Assembly (NCBI GenBank): GCA_036389135.1
Contig: DASVQP010000085.1
Coordinates: 62,001 to 126,000 of the forward strand
Origin: Longimicrobium sp.
GTDB lineage: Bacteria; Gemmatimonadota; Gemmatimonadetes; Longimicrobiales; Longimicrobiaceae
Direction: 5' to 3'
DNA length: 64,000 nt
In this document: piece after piece, positions 1-7,417 of the stretch
How the letters are laid out: every line of letters begins with the position of its first letter
Numbering within the stretch: position 1 is the first letter of the stretch
Notes under the pieces: generated by a model
Databases searched by the model: none
Told to the model about the DNA's origin: nothing
Seen by the model: only the letters and a program-made list of their open reading frames with translations
Position numbers and translations under genes: made by a program

Positions 1-339
1 CTCGCGGAAGCGCGCGAAGCCGGCGCCCGCGCCCACGTACGGCACCACGGGTCCACCCGGGAGCTGCGCCTGGGCCTGCAGCTCCAACACGGAGGTCGTC
101 GAGCCGAATATGCCCTCCACCCGGTTCGCGACGGAGCCGGCGGCCTCGATCAGGAAGAAGGGCGAGACCGGGTACTCGGCGCGCAGTGCGGCGGCGAGCG
201 CCAGGCCCGCGCCGCCCTCGTACACGCGCGAGCCGGCGCTCAGCGACACCGCCGGCCCGGCGACCGCCTGCGCGTCCGCACGGGAAGGCGCGGCGAGGCA
301 CACTGCCGCGGCGGCGGCGGCGATGCGACGTAAGCTCAA
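1..339 (-). CDS. outer-membrane beta-barrel protein, 3' end outside window
   Basis: Only the first 113 codons are in the window; the gene runs out past the left edge. The start is taken as TTG at 339 because GGAG sits seven bases upstream and no ATG or GTG in frame is better placed. The first ~24 residues form a Sec signal peptide (basic LSLRRI, an alanine-rich core, ending SRADAQ). What follows (AGSRVYEGGAGLAL, VPYVGAGAGFARF) alternates small, aromatic and polar residues as in small eight-stranded outer-membrane barrels. It probably sits in the outer membrane as a structural or pore protein. The exact family cannot be told from the fragment. Confidence 0.6.
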   Translation of the reverse strand, partial: MSLRRIAAAAAAVCLAAPSRADAQAVAGPAVSLSAGSRVYEGGAGLALAAALRAEYPVSPFFLIEAAGSVANRVEGIFGSTTSVLELQAQAQLPGGPVVPYVGAGAGFARFRE

Positions 340-392
340 GATGCGACTCCGGTTCTGGTGTTTCACGGGAGACGAGGCCGGGGCGCTTCGGG

Positions 393-1571
393 TCACGTGT
401 CGTCCCCCCAGCCGAGCGCCTCGATCTGCGCCGTGTGCTCGCCCAGCGCGGGGGCAGGGTGGCGAAGCGCGGCGGGCGTGCGGTCGAAGCGCAGGGGCGA
501 TGCGATGGTGGCGACGCGGCCGAACGAGTCCCCTTCCATCCACCACACCCCGTCGCGTTCGGTGAGGGCTGGGTCGCGAAGCGCTTCGCCGACGGTCTGC
601 ACGGGGGCGCAGGGGACGCCGGCCTCCTCCATGCGCGCCAGCCAGTGATCGGCGGGCGCGGTGCGAAAGAGCTCTGCCAGGGCTCCGGTGACGGCATCGC
701 GGTGTTCCACGCGGCCGGGGTTGGTGGCGAAGCGCGGATCGGCGCCCAGCGCGCCGGCGCCGATGGCGGCGCACAGGCGGCGCCACTGCGCATCGTTGCC
801 GACCGCCACCACGAAGGCGCGGTCCGCCGCATCGAAGGCCTGGTAGGGGACGATGGTGGCGTGCGCGTTCCCGTAGCGCCGCGGCTCGCGCCCGGTGACG
901 AGCGCGGCCTGCGTCACGTTCACCAGCCCCGCCAGCGCCGAATCCCAGAGCGACACCTCCACCCGCTGCCCGCGCCCGCTGCGGTCGCGCTCGCGCAGGG
1001 CGGCGAGCACGGCGACGGCCGCGTTCTGCCCCGTCAGCACGTCCACCACCGCCACGCCCACCTTGGCGGGCGAGCCCTCCGGCTCGCCGGTGACGGCCAT
1101 CCACCCGGCGCGCGCCTGCACTGCGAAGTCGTAGCCGGGGCGCCCCGCCTCCGGCCCGTCGCTCCCGTATCCGGTGATGGAGCAGAAGACGAGGCGGGGG
1201 TTTTCACGCGCGAGCTCGTCGTAGCCGAGGCCCCACCCCTCCAGCATCCCCGGCGCGAAGTTCTCCACCACCACGTCCGCGCCGCGGGCCAGGCGGCGGA
1301 CGAGCGCCTGCCCCGCCTCGCTCTTCAGATCCGCCGCCACCGAGCGCTTGTTGCGGTTGACGCAGAGGAAGTACGCGGACTCGTCGCCGGCCCAGGGCGG
1401 CCCCCACTGGCGCGTGTCGTCGCCGGAGCCGGGGCGCTCCACTTTGATGACGTCCGCGCCCAGGTCGCCCAGCACCATGGTGCAGAGCGGGCCGGCAAGG
1501 ACGCGGCTCAGGTCCAGCACGCGGAGCCCTGCCAGCGGCGGGGCGTCGTCGGGAGGGCGCGGATCGGGCAT
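393..1571 (-). CDS. CaiB/BaiF family (class III) CoA-transferase
   Basis: A 392-residue protein, the usual length for family III CoA-transferases, which move CoA between carboxylic acids through an aspartyl-CoA intermediate. The N-terminus has the family signature (RVLDLSRVLAGP, then DLGADVIKVE). The catalytic Asp is expected in GYDFAVQ, and the glycine-rich loop after it is present. The C-terminal EEAGVPCAPVQTV and PALGEHT segments are also typical. The start is ATG with no strong ribosome site. It ends 53 bases from the start of the barrel gene on the same strand. No degradation-pathway neighbours are present, so the acyl substrate (succinyl-, formyl-, carnitinyl- or other) cannot be assigned. 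Confidence 0.9.
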   Translation of the reverse strand: MPDPRPPDDAPPLAGLRVLDLSRVLAGPLCTMVLGDLGADVIKVERPGSGDDTRQWGPPWAGDESAYFLCVNRNKRSVAADLKSEAGQALVRRLARGADVVVENFAPGMLEGWGLGYDELARENPRLVFCSITGYGSDGPEAGRPGYDFAVQARAGWMAVTGEPEGSPAKVGVAVVDVLTGQNAAVAVLAALRERDRSGRGQRVEVSLWDSALAGLVNVTQAALVTGREPRRYGNAHATIVPYQAFDAADRAFVVAVGNDAQWRRLCAAIGAGALGADPRFATNPGRVEHRDAVTGALAELFRTAPADHWLARMEEAGVPCAPVQTVGEALRDPALTERDGVWWMEGDSFGRVATIASPLRFDRTPAALRHPAPALGEHTAQIEALGWGDDT

Positions 1572-1715
1572 CGTCGGGTGCGGGGGGTGGATGGAAGGTG
1601 CGGAGCATACCGGCTGGAGCCGTGGCGCGTCAACGCCTCGCGGTAGGCAAACTCTTTGCGAGGGGCTATCTTTCGCGGCTTTTTACACTTTCTGACACCC
1701 ACCGGATTGCTAGAT

Positions 1716-3497
1716 ATGGCTTCGTTCAACGACCTCGGGCTTCGCGAGCCGCTCCTCGCGGCGCTGGAGGAAGGCGGCTTCGAGCGCCCCACCGCCCTCC
1801 AGCAGGCCGCCATCCCCGTGCTGCGGCGCGAGGGGAACCTGGTGGCGCGCGCCGGGAGCGGCGCCGGCAAGACGCTGGCCTACGGGCTGGGCGTGCTGGA
1901 CCGCATCGAAGCGCGCGAGGAGGCGGACGACGAGGCCGGGGACGAGGCCGAAGAGACCACCGGCACGCGCGTCCTGGTGCTGGCCGCCACGCCGGAGCAC
2001 GCGGAGCGCGCCACCCTGGAGCTGGTGCCGCTGGCGCAGGCGGTGGGTCTCACGGTGACCGCGTCGGGCCGCGGGTGGGGCACCGCCGCGGGCGAGGCGG
2101 ACATCCTGGTCGCCACGCCGGCCGAAGTGCTGGAGGCGGTGCGCACCTCCGGCGTCAAGCTGGAGTCGCTGGAGGCGATCGTGGTGGACGGCGCGTCGGA
2201 GATCGAGGCGATGGGCGGGTGGGAAGCGGCGGAGACGCTCTTCGACCACGCCCCGCGCGCCGCCCAGCGCGTCCTTTTCAGCGCCGACATGACGCCGGGC
2301 GTGGAGGACATGATCGACCGGCGCATCAAGCGCGCCCTCCGCTACCCGCCCACCCCCGCCGATCCCGCCTCGGTGGAGCCGCAGAGCGCGACAGGCGTCT
2401 TCGGCTACGTGATCGTCTCCGAGCGCGAGAAGCTGGAGACGGTGGCCCGCCTGCTGGGCGGCGACCGCGACGGCGATGCGCCCCCGGTGCTGGTGTGCCG
2501 CAGCGAGGAGCGCGCCGCGCAGGTGGCGGAGGCGCTCGCGTTGCGCGGCTTCATCGCGGGCGAGGCGGGCGACGACGACGTGGACGTGGCGGTCCTCTCC
2601 TCGGGCGCCGGCCCGGAAGAGATCACCGCGACGCTGGGCGGCAACCCGGCGACCGTGATCTCCTTCGACGTTCCCGCCGACGAGGCGACGCTGCGCGCGC
2701 TGCACGGCGGGGAGATGACGGGGTTCGTCCTCCTCCTGCCGCGCGAGCTGGCGCACCTGCGGCAGATCGCCCAGCGTGCCCTCCTGGAGCCGCACCCGGC
2801 CGGGATCAGCGGCGAGGAACCCGCGGGGCGCGACGACGTGCGGGCCTTCCGCGACACCATCCGCCGCGCCATCCGCGACGAGGACATCTCCGCGCAGATG
2901 CTGGTGCTGGAGCCGCTCTTCGAGGACTTCACTCCCGCCGAGGTCGCCGCCGCCGTGGCCGCGCTGCTGCGGCGCAAGGCTCCCCCCGCCGAGCAGGCGG
3001 CGCCCGCGGTCACCCGCGACGCCCCGCGTGCCCGTCCCGCCGCAGCCGCTCCCGAGCGCAGCACGGCTGGCAGCGCGGTCGCGGCCTACGCGCGCCTCTT
3101 CGTCAGCATCGGCGAGCGCGACGGCGTGCGCGCGGGCGACCTGGTGGGCACCATCGCGGGCGAGACGGACATCCCCGGCACGCAGATCGGCAAGGTGGAC
3201 ATCCGCGACACCTTTTCCATCGTCGAGGTCCCCGCTGAGCTGGCGGAGCGGGTGATCGCGGCGCTCAACGGCACCACCATCAAGGGCCGCTCGGTGCGCG
3301 CGGACCACGATCGCGGGAGCACGCGCAAGGCGGGGGGCGCCGGCCCGCGCGGCGCCGGCGGTCCGCCGCGCCAGGGGGGCTTCGGTCCCCGCCGCGAGGA
3401 CCGCGGCCCGCGCCGCGAAGGCGGCCCCCCGCGCGACGGTGGCGCCGAGGGCGGTTTCCGCCGCCCGCCGAACCGTAGGCCGGGGCGGGACGAGTAG
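1716..3497 (+). CDS. DEAD-box helicase-like protein with degenerate motifs and DbpA RNA-binding domain
   Basis: A 593-residue relative of DEAD-box RNA helicases. The ATG at 1716 is preferred over upstream starts because homology (FNDLGLREPLLAAL) begins there. The Q motif (FERPTALQQAAIP) and P-loop (AGSGAGKT, residues 46-53) are intact. Motif II reads DGAS at 158-161 instead of DEAD, motif III reads SAD at 189, and the HRIGRTGR arginine motif is replaced by LHGGEMTGF. Residues ~455-540 are a DbpA-type RNA-binding domain (YARLFVSIGERDGV, KGRSVRADHD), followed by an R/G/P-rich tail. It likely binds RNA, possibly ribosomal, but may not hydrolyse ATP. It is divergent from the CoA-transferase gene. 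Confidence 0.85.
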   Translation: MASFNDLGLREPLLAALEEGGFERPTALQQAAIPVLRREGNLVARAGSGAGKTLAYGLGVLDRIEAREEADDEAGDEAEETTGTRVLVLAATPEHAERATLELVPLAQAVGLTVTASGRGWGTAAGEADILVATPAEVLEAVRTSGVKLESLEAIVVDGASEIEAMGGWEAAETLFDHAPRAAQRVLFSADMTPGVEDMIDRRIKRALRYPPTPADPASVEPQSATGVFGYVIVSEREKLETVARLLGGDRDGDAPPVLVCRSEERAAQVAEALALRGFIAGEAGDDDVDVAVLSSGAGPEEITATLGGNPATVISFDVPADEATLRALHGGEMTGFVLLLPRELAHLRQIAQRALLEPHPAGISGEEPAGRDDVRAFRDTIRRAIRDEDISAQMLVLEPLFEDFTPAEVAAAVAALLRRKAPPAEQAAPAVTRDAPRARPAAAAPERSTAGSAVAAYARLFVSIGERDGVRAGDLVGTIAGETDIPGTQIGKVDIRDTFSIVEVPAELAERVIAALNGTTIKGRSVRADHDRGSTRKAGGAGPRGAGGPPRQGGFGPRREDRGPRREGGPPRDGGAEGGFRRPPNRRPGRDE

Positions 3498-3500
3498 GGC

Positions 3501-3566
3501 GCGGGCCCCCTCCCCCGCTCGTCACCTCGCGGCCCCTCCCCCAATAACTACCTGGGGGAGGGGCGT
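3501..3566. repeat. family F GC-rich hairpin repeat
   Basis: Begins four bases after the DEAD-box gene stop. It contains GGGCCCCCTCCCCC followed by CCCCTCCCCC-AATAACTAC-CTGGGGGAGGGG, a strong hairpin that could also end the helicase transcript. A close copy lies at 59171-59231 and an inverted relative at 59474-59531, in both cases beside family B units. Confidence 0.7.
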
Positions 3567-3610
3567 TTCGCGTGCGTTGGTGCGGGGCGGCAGGCGGCGG
3601 CGCAGAGGCG

Positions 3611-3790
3611 GGCACGGGTAGCCACGCGGGGCGGCCCGTACCGGTAACGGTGCGAAAGGCAGGGGTCGCGGCGGGGGCAAGGGTGGGCAGACACGCAGGT
3701 CTGCCCCTACCGGCGACGGTGCGAAGGGCGGCGGTTGAAATGGGGGCGAGGGCGGGCGCGATGAATCGCGCCCCTACCAAATCGGTGCAA
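3611..3790. repeat. family B three-hairpin composite repeat, copy 1
   Basis: Three different short palindromes follow one another about 70 bases apart. The first is the GGGCACGGGTAGCCACGCGG-type unit. The second is GGGCAGAC-ACGCAG-GTCTGCCC at 3685-3706. The third is the near-perfect GGGCGCGAT-GA-ATCGCGCCC at 3754-3773. Each is followed by CTAC or GTAC and then by a degenerate GGTGCGAA-type spacer. The same order recurs at 29211-29396, and inverted at 59251-59432. No gene is supported between 3498 and 3927, and reading frames across this region are repeat-encoded noise. Confidence 0.85.
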
Positions 3791-3800
3791 CCCGGGCCGC

Positions 3801-3862
3801 AGTTCTCCCCCTCCCCCGCCCTGCGCCCCCGCAGGCGGGGGAGGGGGTTGGGGGGAGGGGGC
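3801..3862. repeat. family E GC-rich hairpin repeat, copy 1
   Basis: AGTTCTCCCCCTCCCCCGCC, then CTGCGCCCCCGCAG and GCGGGGGAGGGGG, makes one long C-rich/G-rich hairpin. A nearly identical copy is at 29940-30002. The following bases to about 3900 include AACGAGCGGGGGTGAGGGCC, matching a stretch near 59511-59531, so families E, F and B travel together. Confidence 0.75.
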
Positions 3863-3927
3863 CTGCGGGTTCCGCCGAGGAACGAGCGGGGGTGAGGGCC
3901 CGCCTTGCGCTCAACCCCCGCGCCACA

Positions 3928-4461
3928 CTAATCTTCGCCCTCCGTTCCGCCCCGTGACTCCTCCCGCGACAGCCGTTGGATCTCCGCGTCGAGCAGCGCC
4001 GGTGTTGGCGCGATCCCCAGCTCCCAGAGCGCTTCCTCCGCGCGGCGCAGCAGCTCGGGGGAGGAGCCGCGCAGCCGTTTCGCCACGCGCTCTTCGGCCA
4101 GGGTGCGCGGCGGGGGGGCCGGGCGGGTGAGCTCCACCTGGAAGCCGCCGCCTCCGGGGAGGAGCGCGAAGCCCTCCACCACGCTCCCGCGCAGCTCCGC
4201 CAGCAGGTGCTCCACCTCGCCCAGGAGCACGGGCGGGCCGGGGGAGCGGTTGCCGCGGCCGGTGATCACCACGACGGTGCGCACGCGGTCGGCGTGGCGC
4301 GCGCGGAGCCAGGCGTCGGCGCGCAGGCGCGCGGCGTCTCCAGTGAGGCCGTGCAGGTCCAGGAGCGGGTGGAGCGAGCCCCACCGCGGGGCGTGGCGCT
4401 CTCCGCGAGGCGGCTTACGGGGCACGAGGGGGAGCTCCGGCGCGGAAACGACGAGAGCCAC
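3928..4461 (-). CDS. Smr/MutS2-type endonuclease domain protein
   Basis: A 177-residue protein carrying an Smr domain, the small MutS-related fold with DNA-nicking or RNA-cleaving activity in known members. The LDLHGLTGDAA motif (near residue 34) and the VITGRGNRSPG loop (near residue 67) are the two conserved Smr signatures. The C-terminal ~60 residues are charged and helical with no recognised domain. The GTG at 4461 lies inside a hairpin that probably ends the upstream hup transcript; a GTG at codon 15 is an alternative start. It is 42 bases downstream of hup on the same strand, so read-through co-transcription is possible. Confidence 0.8.
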   Translation of the reverse strand: MALVVSAPELPLVPRKPPRGERHAPRWGSLHPLLDLHGLTGDAARLRADAWLRARHADRVRTVVVITGRGNRSPGPPVLLGEVEHLLAELRGSVVEGFALLPGGGGFQVELTRPAPPPRTLAEERVAKRLRGSSPELLRRAEEALWELGIAPTPALLDAEIQRLSREESRGGTEGED

Positions 4462-4481
4462 GGCACCCTGCCGTGGCTCTC
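4453..4481 (-). terminator. hairpin between hup and smr
   Basis: A perfect 13-bp stem (GAGAGCCACGGCA / TGCCGTGGCTCTC) with a CCC loop, 22 bases after the hup stop. It has only a weak U-tract in the leftward direction (GTCGTTT). It overlaps the GTG start of the Smr gene, so it may both terminate hup and mask the Smr start. Confidence 0.6.
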
Positions 4482-4503
4482 CGCAACGCGGTCCGGGTTG
4501 GGC

Positions 4504-4794
4504 TCAGGTGCCCAGGAGGCGATCCTTGAGCCCCTTCCCCGCGCGGAAGGCCGCGCTGGTGGAGGCGGCGATCTGGATCTCCTTGCCGGTGCGCGGGTTG
4601 CGGCCCGTGCGGGCCTCGCGCTTCTTGGTCTCGAAGCTGCCGAACCCGGTGATGGTGATCTTCTCCCTGTTCCGCAGCGCCTCGGTGATGATCCCGTCCT
4701 CCACCGAGAAGAGCGCGTCGACCACCTTGGTCGCTTCGGTACGCGGGATGTCGGCGCGGCTGCTCAGCTGCTGGATCATTTCGGACTTGTTCAC
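4504..4794 (-). CDS. hup: HU-family nucleoid DNA-binding protein
   Basis: A 96-residue histone-like protein that bends and compacts DNA as a dimer. The start is GTG at 4794 (VNKSEMIQQL), with AGGAG seven bases upstream; the in-frame codons further upstream lack homology. The N-terminal helical part (ADIPRTEATKVVDALF), the GFGSFETKKREARTGRNP beta-arm and the C-terminal AFRAGKGLKDRL are all canonical, including the RNP tip of the DNA-binding arm. A well-spaced sigma70-type promoter lies upstream. The Smr gene follows. Confidence 0.95.
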   Translation of the reverse strand: MNKSEMIQQLSSRADIPRTEATKVVDALFSVEDGIITEALRNREKITITGFGSFETKKREARTGRNPRTGKEIQIAASTSAAFRAGKGLKDRLLGT

Positions 4795-4856
4795 CCGGGA
4801 GCTCCTGTGATTGAGGTGAGAACCGGCGCGCTGGTCTCCGGCGCCGGACGGCCCCA

Positions 4857-4885
4857 AGAGTAGGACCCCGCTCCGTCCACGTCAA
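4857..4885 (-). promoter_or_regulatory. sigma70-type promoter for hup
   Basis: On the minus strand TTGACG (4885-4880), a 17-base spacer, then TACTCT (4862-4857). This places transcription start about 55 bases before the hup GTG. The -35 box lies next to the ribosome site of the divergent kinase gene (GTG at 4897). Confidence 0.6.
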
Positions 4886-4896
4886 GAGAGATTCCC

Positions 4897-6258
4897 GTGC
4901 CCGAATCCCCAGTCGCCACGCCAATCCCGGTGGGGGAAGCCTCCCCGCGGGAGCTGCAGGCGGCGTACGACATCGCCCACGCCTTCCTTACGGCGAGCTC
5001 GCCGGACGAGGTGTACGAGCTGGCGCTGGAGCGCGTATCGCCGCTGGTGGGCGCCGCCTTCGCCAGCGTCTTCGTGCGCGACACGCCCGACGAGCTGCGC
5101 CTTGCCGCGCAGTGGAACTGGCCCGCACGGTACGCCGAGCACCTGGACCAGCTCCGCGTGCGGGTGGGGAACGGCCCCACCGGGCGGGCCGTGGCCGAGA
5201 ACCGCGTGGTGGAGGTGTTCGACGTCCACAGCGACCCGCTCCTGGAGGACTGGTGGGAGGTGGCGCGGGAGCTGGACTTCACCGCCTCCGTCTCCCTGCC
5301 GCTGGTCACCGGCGACGCGCCGGAGGGGGCGATCACCTTCTACTTCCGCACCTCGGACACGCTGCGCGAGACGGACCGCTCGCTGCTGCGGCTGGTGGCG
5401 GACCAGCTCTCGGCCACGGCGGAGAAGGCGCACCTGATCGCCGACCTCACCGACGCCAACCGCCGCCTGCGCCAGCAGAACGTGGAGCTGGAGGCGCGCT
5501 ACCGCGAGGCGGAGGAGGCGCGGCGGCTCAAGGGCGAGTTCATGGCCAACATCTCCCACGAGCTGCGCACCCCGCTCACCGCCATCCTGGGCTACACCTA
5601 CCTCCTGCGCGAGGGGATCGGCGGCGAGCTGTGCGAGGAGCAGCGTACCTCGGTGGACAAGATCGAGGAGTCTGGCACCGAGCTGCTGGAGCTGATCAAC
5701 GACCTCCTCGACCTGACGCACCTCCAGCTCGGCCGGCTCCCGGTGCAGGCGGAGACGACCGACGCGGTGGCGCTCCTGCACGGCATCCAGGGGAACGTCT
5801 CGCCCGATCCCGCCGCAGGGGTGGAGGTGATCTACGACGTCCCCGACGTGTCCGTTCCGGTGCGCACCGATCCGTCGCTGGTGCTGCGCATCCTGCGGCA
5901 CCTGGTCTCCAACGCCTTCAAGTTCACCCCGTCCGGCAGGGTGACGCTGCGGGTGCGGATGGTGGCCGGCTCGCCGTGGACGGAGGAGGCGCAGGCCGGT
6001 GGCGGCACGCGCAACCGCGTGGTGTGGGAGGTGGAGGACACGGGGATCGGGATCGACGCGGCGCAGCTGGAGCGTATCTTCGACGAGTTCCGCCAGGTGG
6101 ACGGCTCGCCCACGCGGCGCTACGGCGGCACCGGGATCGGCCTGGCGCTCTCGCGGCAGCTCGCGCGGCGGCTGGGCGGAGACATCGGCGTGCGCTCCTC
6201 GCCCGGACAGGGCTCCGTCTTCTCCCTCTCGGTGCCCGCGGGCTTCCAGGGCGCGTGA
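4897..6258 (+). CDS. GAF-domain sensor histidine kinase
   Basis: A 453-residue soluble kinase with no membrane segments. Residues ~20-165 form a GAF domain (RVGNGPTGRAVAENRVVEVFD). A coiled coil (~175-205) leads to HisKA with the phospho-accepting His221 (FMANISHELRTPL). The ATPase domain has the N box (LVSNAFKFT), DTGIGI and GGTGIGLALS. The start is GTG at 4897, with GAGAG six bases upstream. Its stop codon overlaps the GTG of the phosphatase gene (GTGA). No response regulator is adjacent. The ligand of the GAF domain cannot be predicted. Confidence 0.9.
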   Translation: MPESPVATPIPVGEASPRELQAAYDIAHAFLTASSPDEVYELALERVSPLVGAAFASVFVRDTPDELRLAAQWNWPARYAEHLDQLRVRVGNGPTGRAVAENRVVEVFDVHSDPLLEDWWEVARELDFTASVSLPLVTGDAPEGAITFYFRTSDTLRETDRSLLRLVADQLSATAEKAHLIADLTDANRRLRQQNVELEARYREAEEARRLKGEFMANISHELRTPLTAILGYTYLLREGIGGELCEEQRTSVDKIEESGTELLELINDLLDLTHLQLGRLPVQAETTDAVALLHGIQGNVSPDPAAGVEVIYDVPDVSVPVRTDPSLVLRILRHLVSNAFKFTPSGRVTLRVRMVAGSPWTEEAQAGGGTRNRVVWEVEDTGIGIDAAQLERIFDEFRQVDGSPTRRYGGTGIGLALSRQLARRLGGDIGVRSSPGQGSVFSLSVPAGFQGA

Positions 6259-6968
6259 GCTTCGCCAGCATCGTGTTCGACTGCGACTCCACGCTGGCCC
6301 GCGTGGAGGGGATCGACGAGCTCGCCGGCCCGCACGCGGAGGAGATCCGCACGCTGACCGAGCGCGCGATGGAGGGCAGTCTCGCGCTGGAGGAGGTGTA
6401 CGGACGCCGGCTCGACATCATCCGCCCGACGCGCGCACAGGTGGAGTCGCTAGGCCGCGACTACGTGGCCGCGCTGGTGCCCGACGCGCGCGAGACGGTG
6501 GCCGCGCTGCGCTATCTTGGCAAGACGGTGCGCGTCGTCTCAGGCGGCCTCCTCCCCGCTGTGCTGGCGGTGGCGGCCGAGCTTGGGATCGCGGAGGATG
6601 ACGTGCGCGCGGTCGCGATCCGCTTCGACGCTGCGGGCGAATACGCCGGGTTCGATGACGCTTCGCCGCTGGCGCGCAGCGGGGGGAAGGAGGCGGTGCT
6701 GCGCGCGTGGGCCCTCCCCCGCCCCGCCCTGATGGTGGGAGACGGCGCCACCGACCTGGAGGCGCGCCCCGCGGTCGATGCCTTCGCCGCCTACATGGGA
6801 ATCGCCTTCCGCGACGCGGTCGCCGCCGGCGCCGACTTCGTCCTGCGCGCCCCGAGCCTGGCCCCCGTCCTCTCGCTGGCCGCGGACGACGCCGATCGCG
6901 CGCGCCTCGCCGCATCGCCCTTCGCCGCGCTGCTGGAGCACGGCGACCAGCTCCTGCGGCAACCGTAG
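6255..6968 (+). CDS. HAD-IB phosphatase, phosphoserine phosphatase-like
   Basis: A 237-residue haloacid-dehalogenase phosphatase starting at GTG 6255, overlapping the kinase stop by GTGA. All HAD motifs are present: the nucleophile motif DCDST near residue 9, the Ser of VSGG, the Lys of GGKEAV, and GDGATDLEA for magnesium. The pattern matches SerB, which hydrolyses phosphoserine to serine in the last step of serine synthesis. The nearby aminotransferase and serA supply the other two steps, which supports that role. The helical cap is short. Another small phosphomonoester substrate remains possible. A 356-bp palindromic element separates it from the next gene. Confidence 0.8.
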   Translation: MSFASIVFDCDSTLARVEGIDELAGPHAEEIRTLTERAMEGSLALEEVYGRRLDIIRPTRAQVESLGRDYVAALVPDARETVAALRYLGKTVRVVSGGLLPAVLAVAAELGIAEDDVRAVAIRFDAAGEYAGFDDASPLARSGGKEAVLRAWALPRPALMVGDGATDLEARPAVDAFAAYMGIAFRDAVAAGADFVLRAPSLAPVLSLAADDADRARLAASPFAALLEHGDQLLRQP

Positions 6969-6970
6969 GA

Positions 6971-7326
6971 GACACAGAGCCACCAGAGCACCATTTCCTG
7001 AACGGAGCGCCCCCACCACGCCTGCGCCCCCAACACCGACGCTGTGGCGCGTAGTGAAGGAGACGGACTCTGCCGCGTACACCGCACCATCCCATGTTCG
7101 GAACCCGGCGCTCGACGGGAGCCGGCTGCACGACACTGCACTTCGGCGGCATGGCCCTTCGACCGCCACGCACGGTTTACCGAACATGGGTTGGATCGCG
7201 CTGCTCGGGAGAAGTCCCTCTCCTTCACTCCGCGCCAGAGTTCCTCGTGGGGTCAGCTGCCGGGGGGCGCTTCGTTCAGGAAGTGTTTCGCTGTGGCTTG
7301 CAGTTCTCTCTGTGTTCTCTGTGTGA
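6971..7326. mobile_element. 356-bp imperfect palindromic, MITE-like element
   Basis: Both halves pair with each other over nearly the whole length. The outer ends ACACAGAG and CTCTGTGTGA match family A ends. TTCCTGAACGGAGCGCCCCC (6995-7014) pairs with 7263-7282, 7042-7069 (GGCGCGTAGTGAAGGAGA core) pairs with 7213-7240, and CCCATGTTCGG (7091-7101) pairs with 7180-7190. No protein-coding gene is supported inside, and no target duplication is obvious. It begins three bases after the phosphatase stop. From 7327 to the aminotransferase start at 7418 nothing else is recognised. Confidence 0.75.
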
Positions 7327-7417
7327 GGCTTTTCTCCGTCGTTTTCCTCTTGCGGATCGCCGCCTCACCCTCGACCTTCCCGCCTCCGAAACCCTCGCAC
7401 CCAGTCTCAACGAGCGA

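Noticed and set aside
3590-3895. Small rightward frame translating to GARVGRHAGLPLPATV-type sequence
   Set aside because: It is encoded entirely by family B and E repeats, and the same peptide appears from other repeat copies; not a gene.
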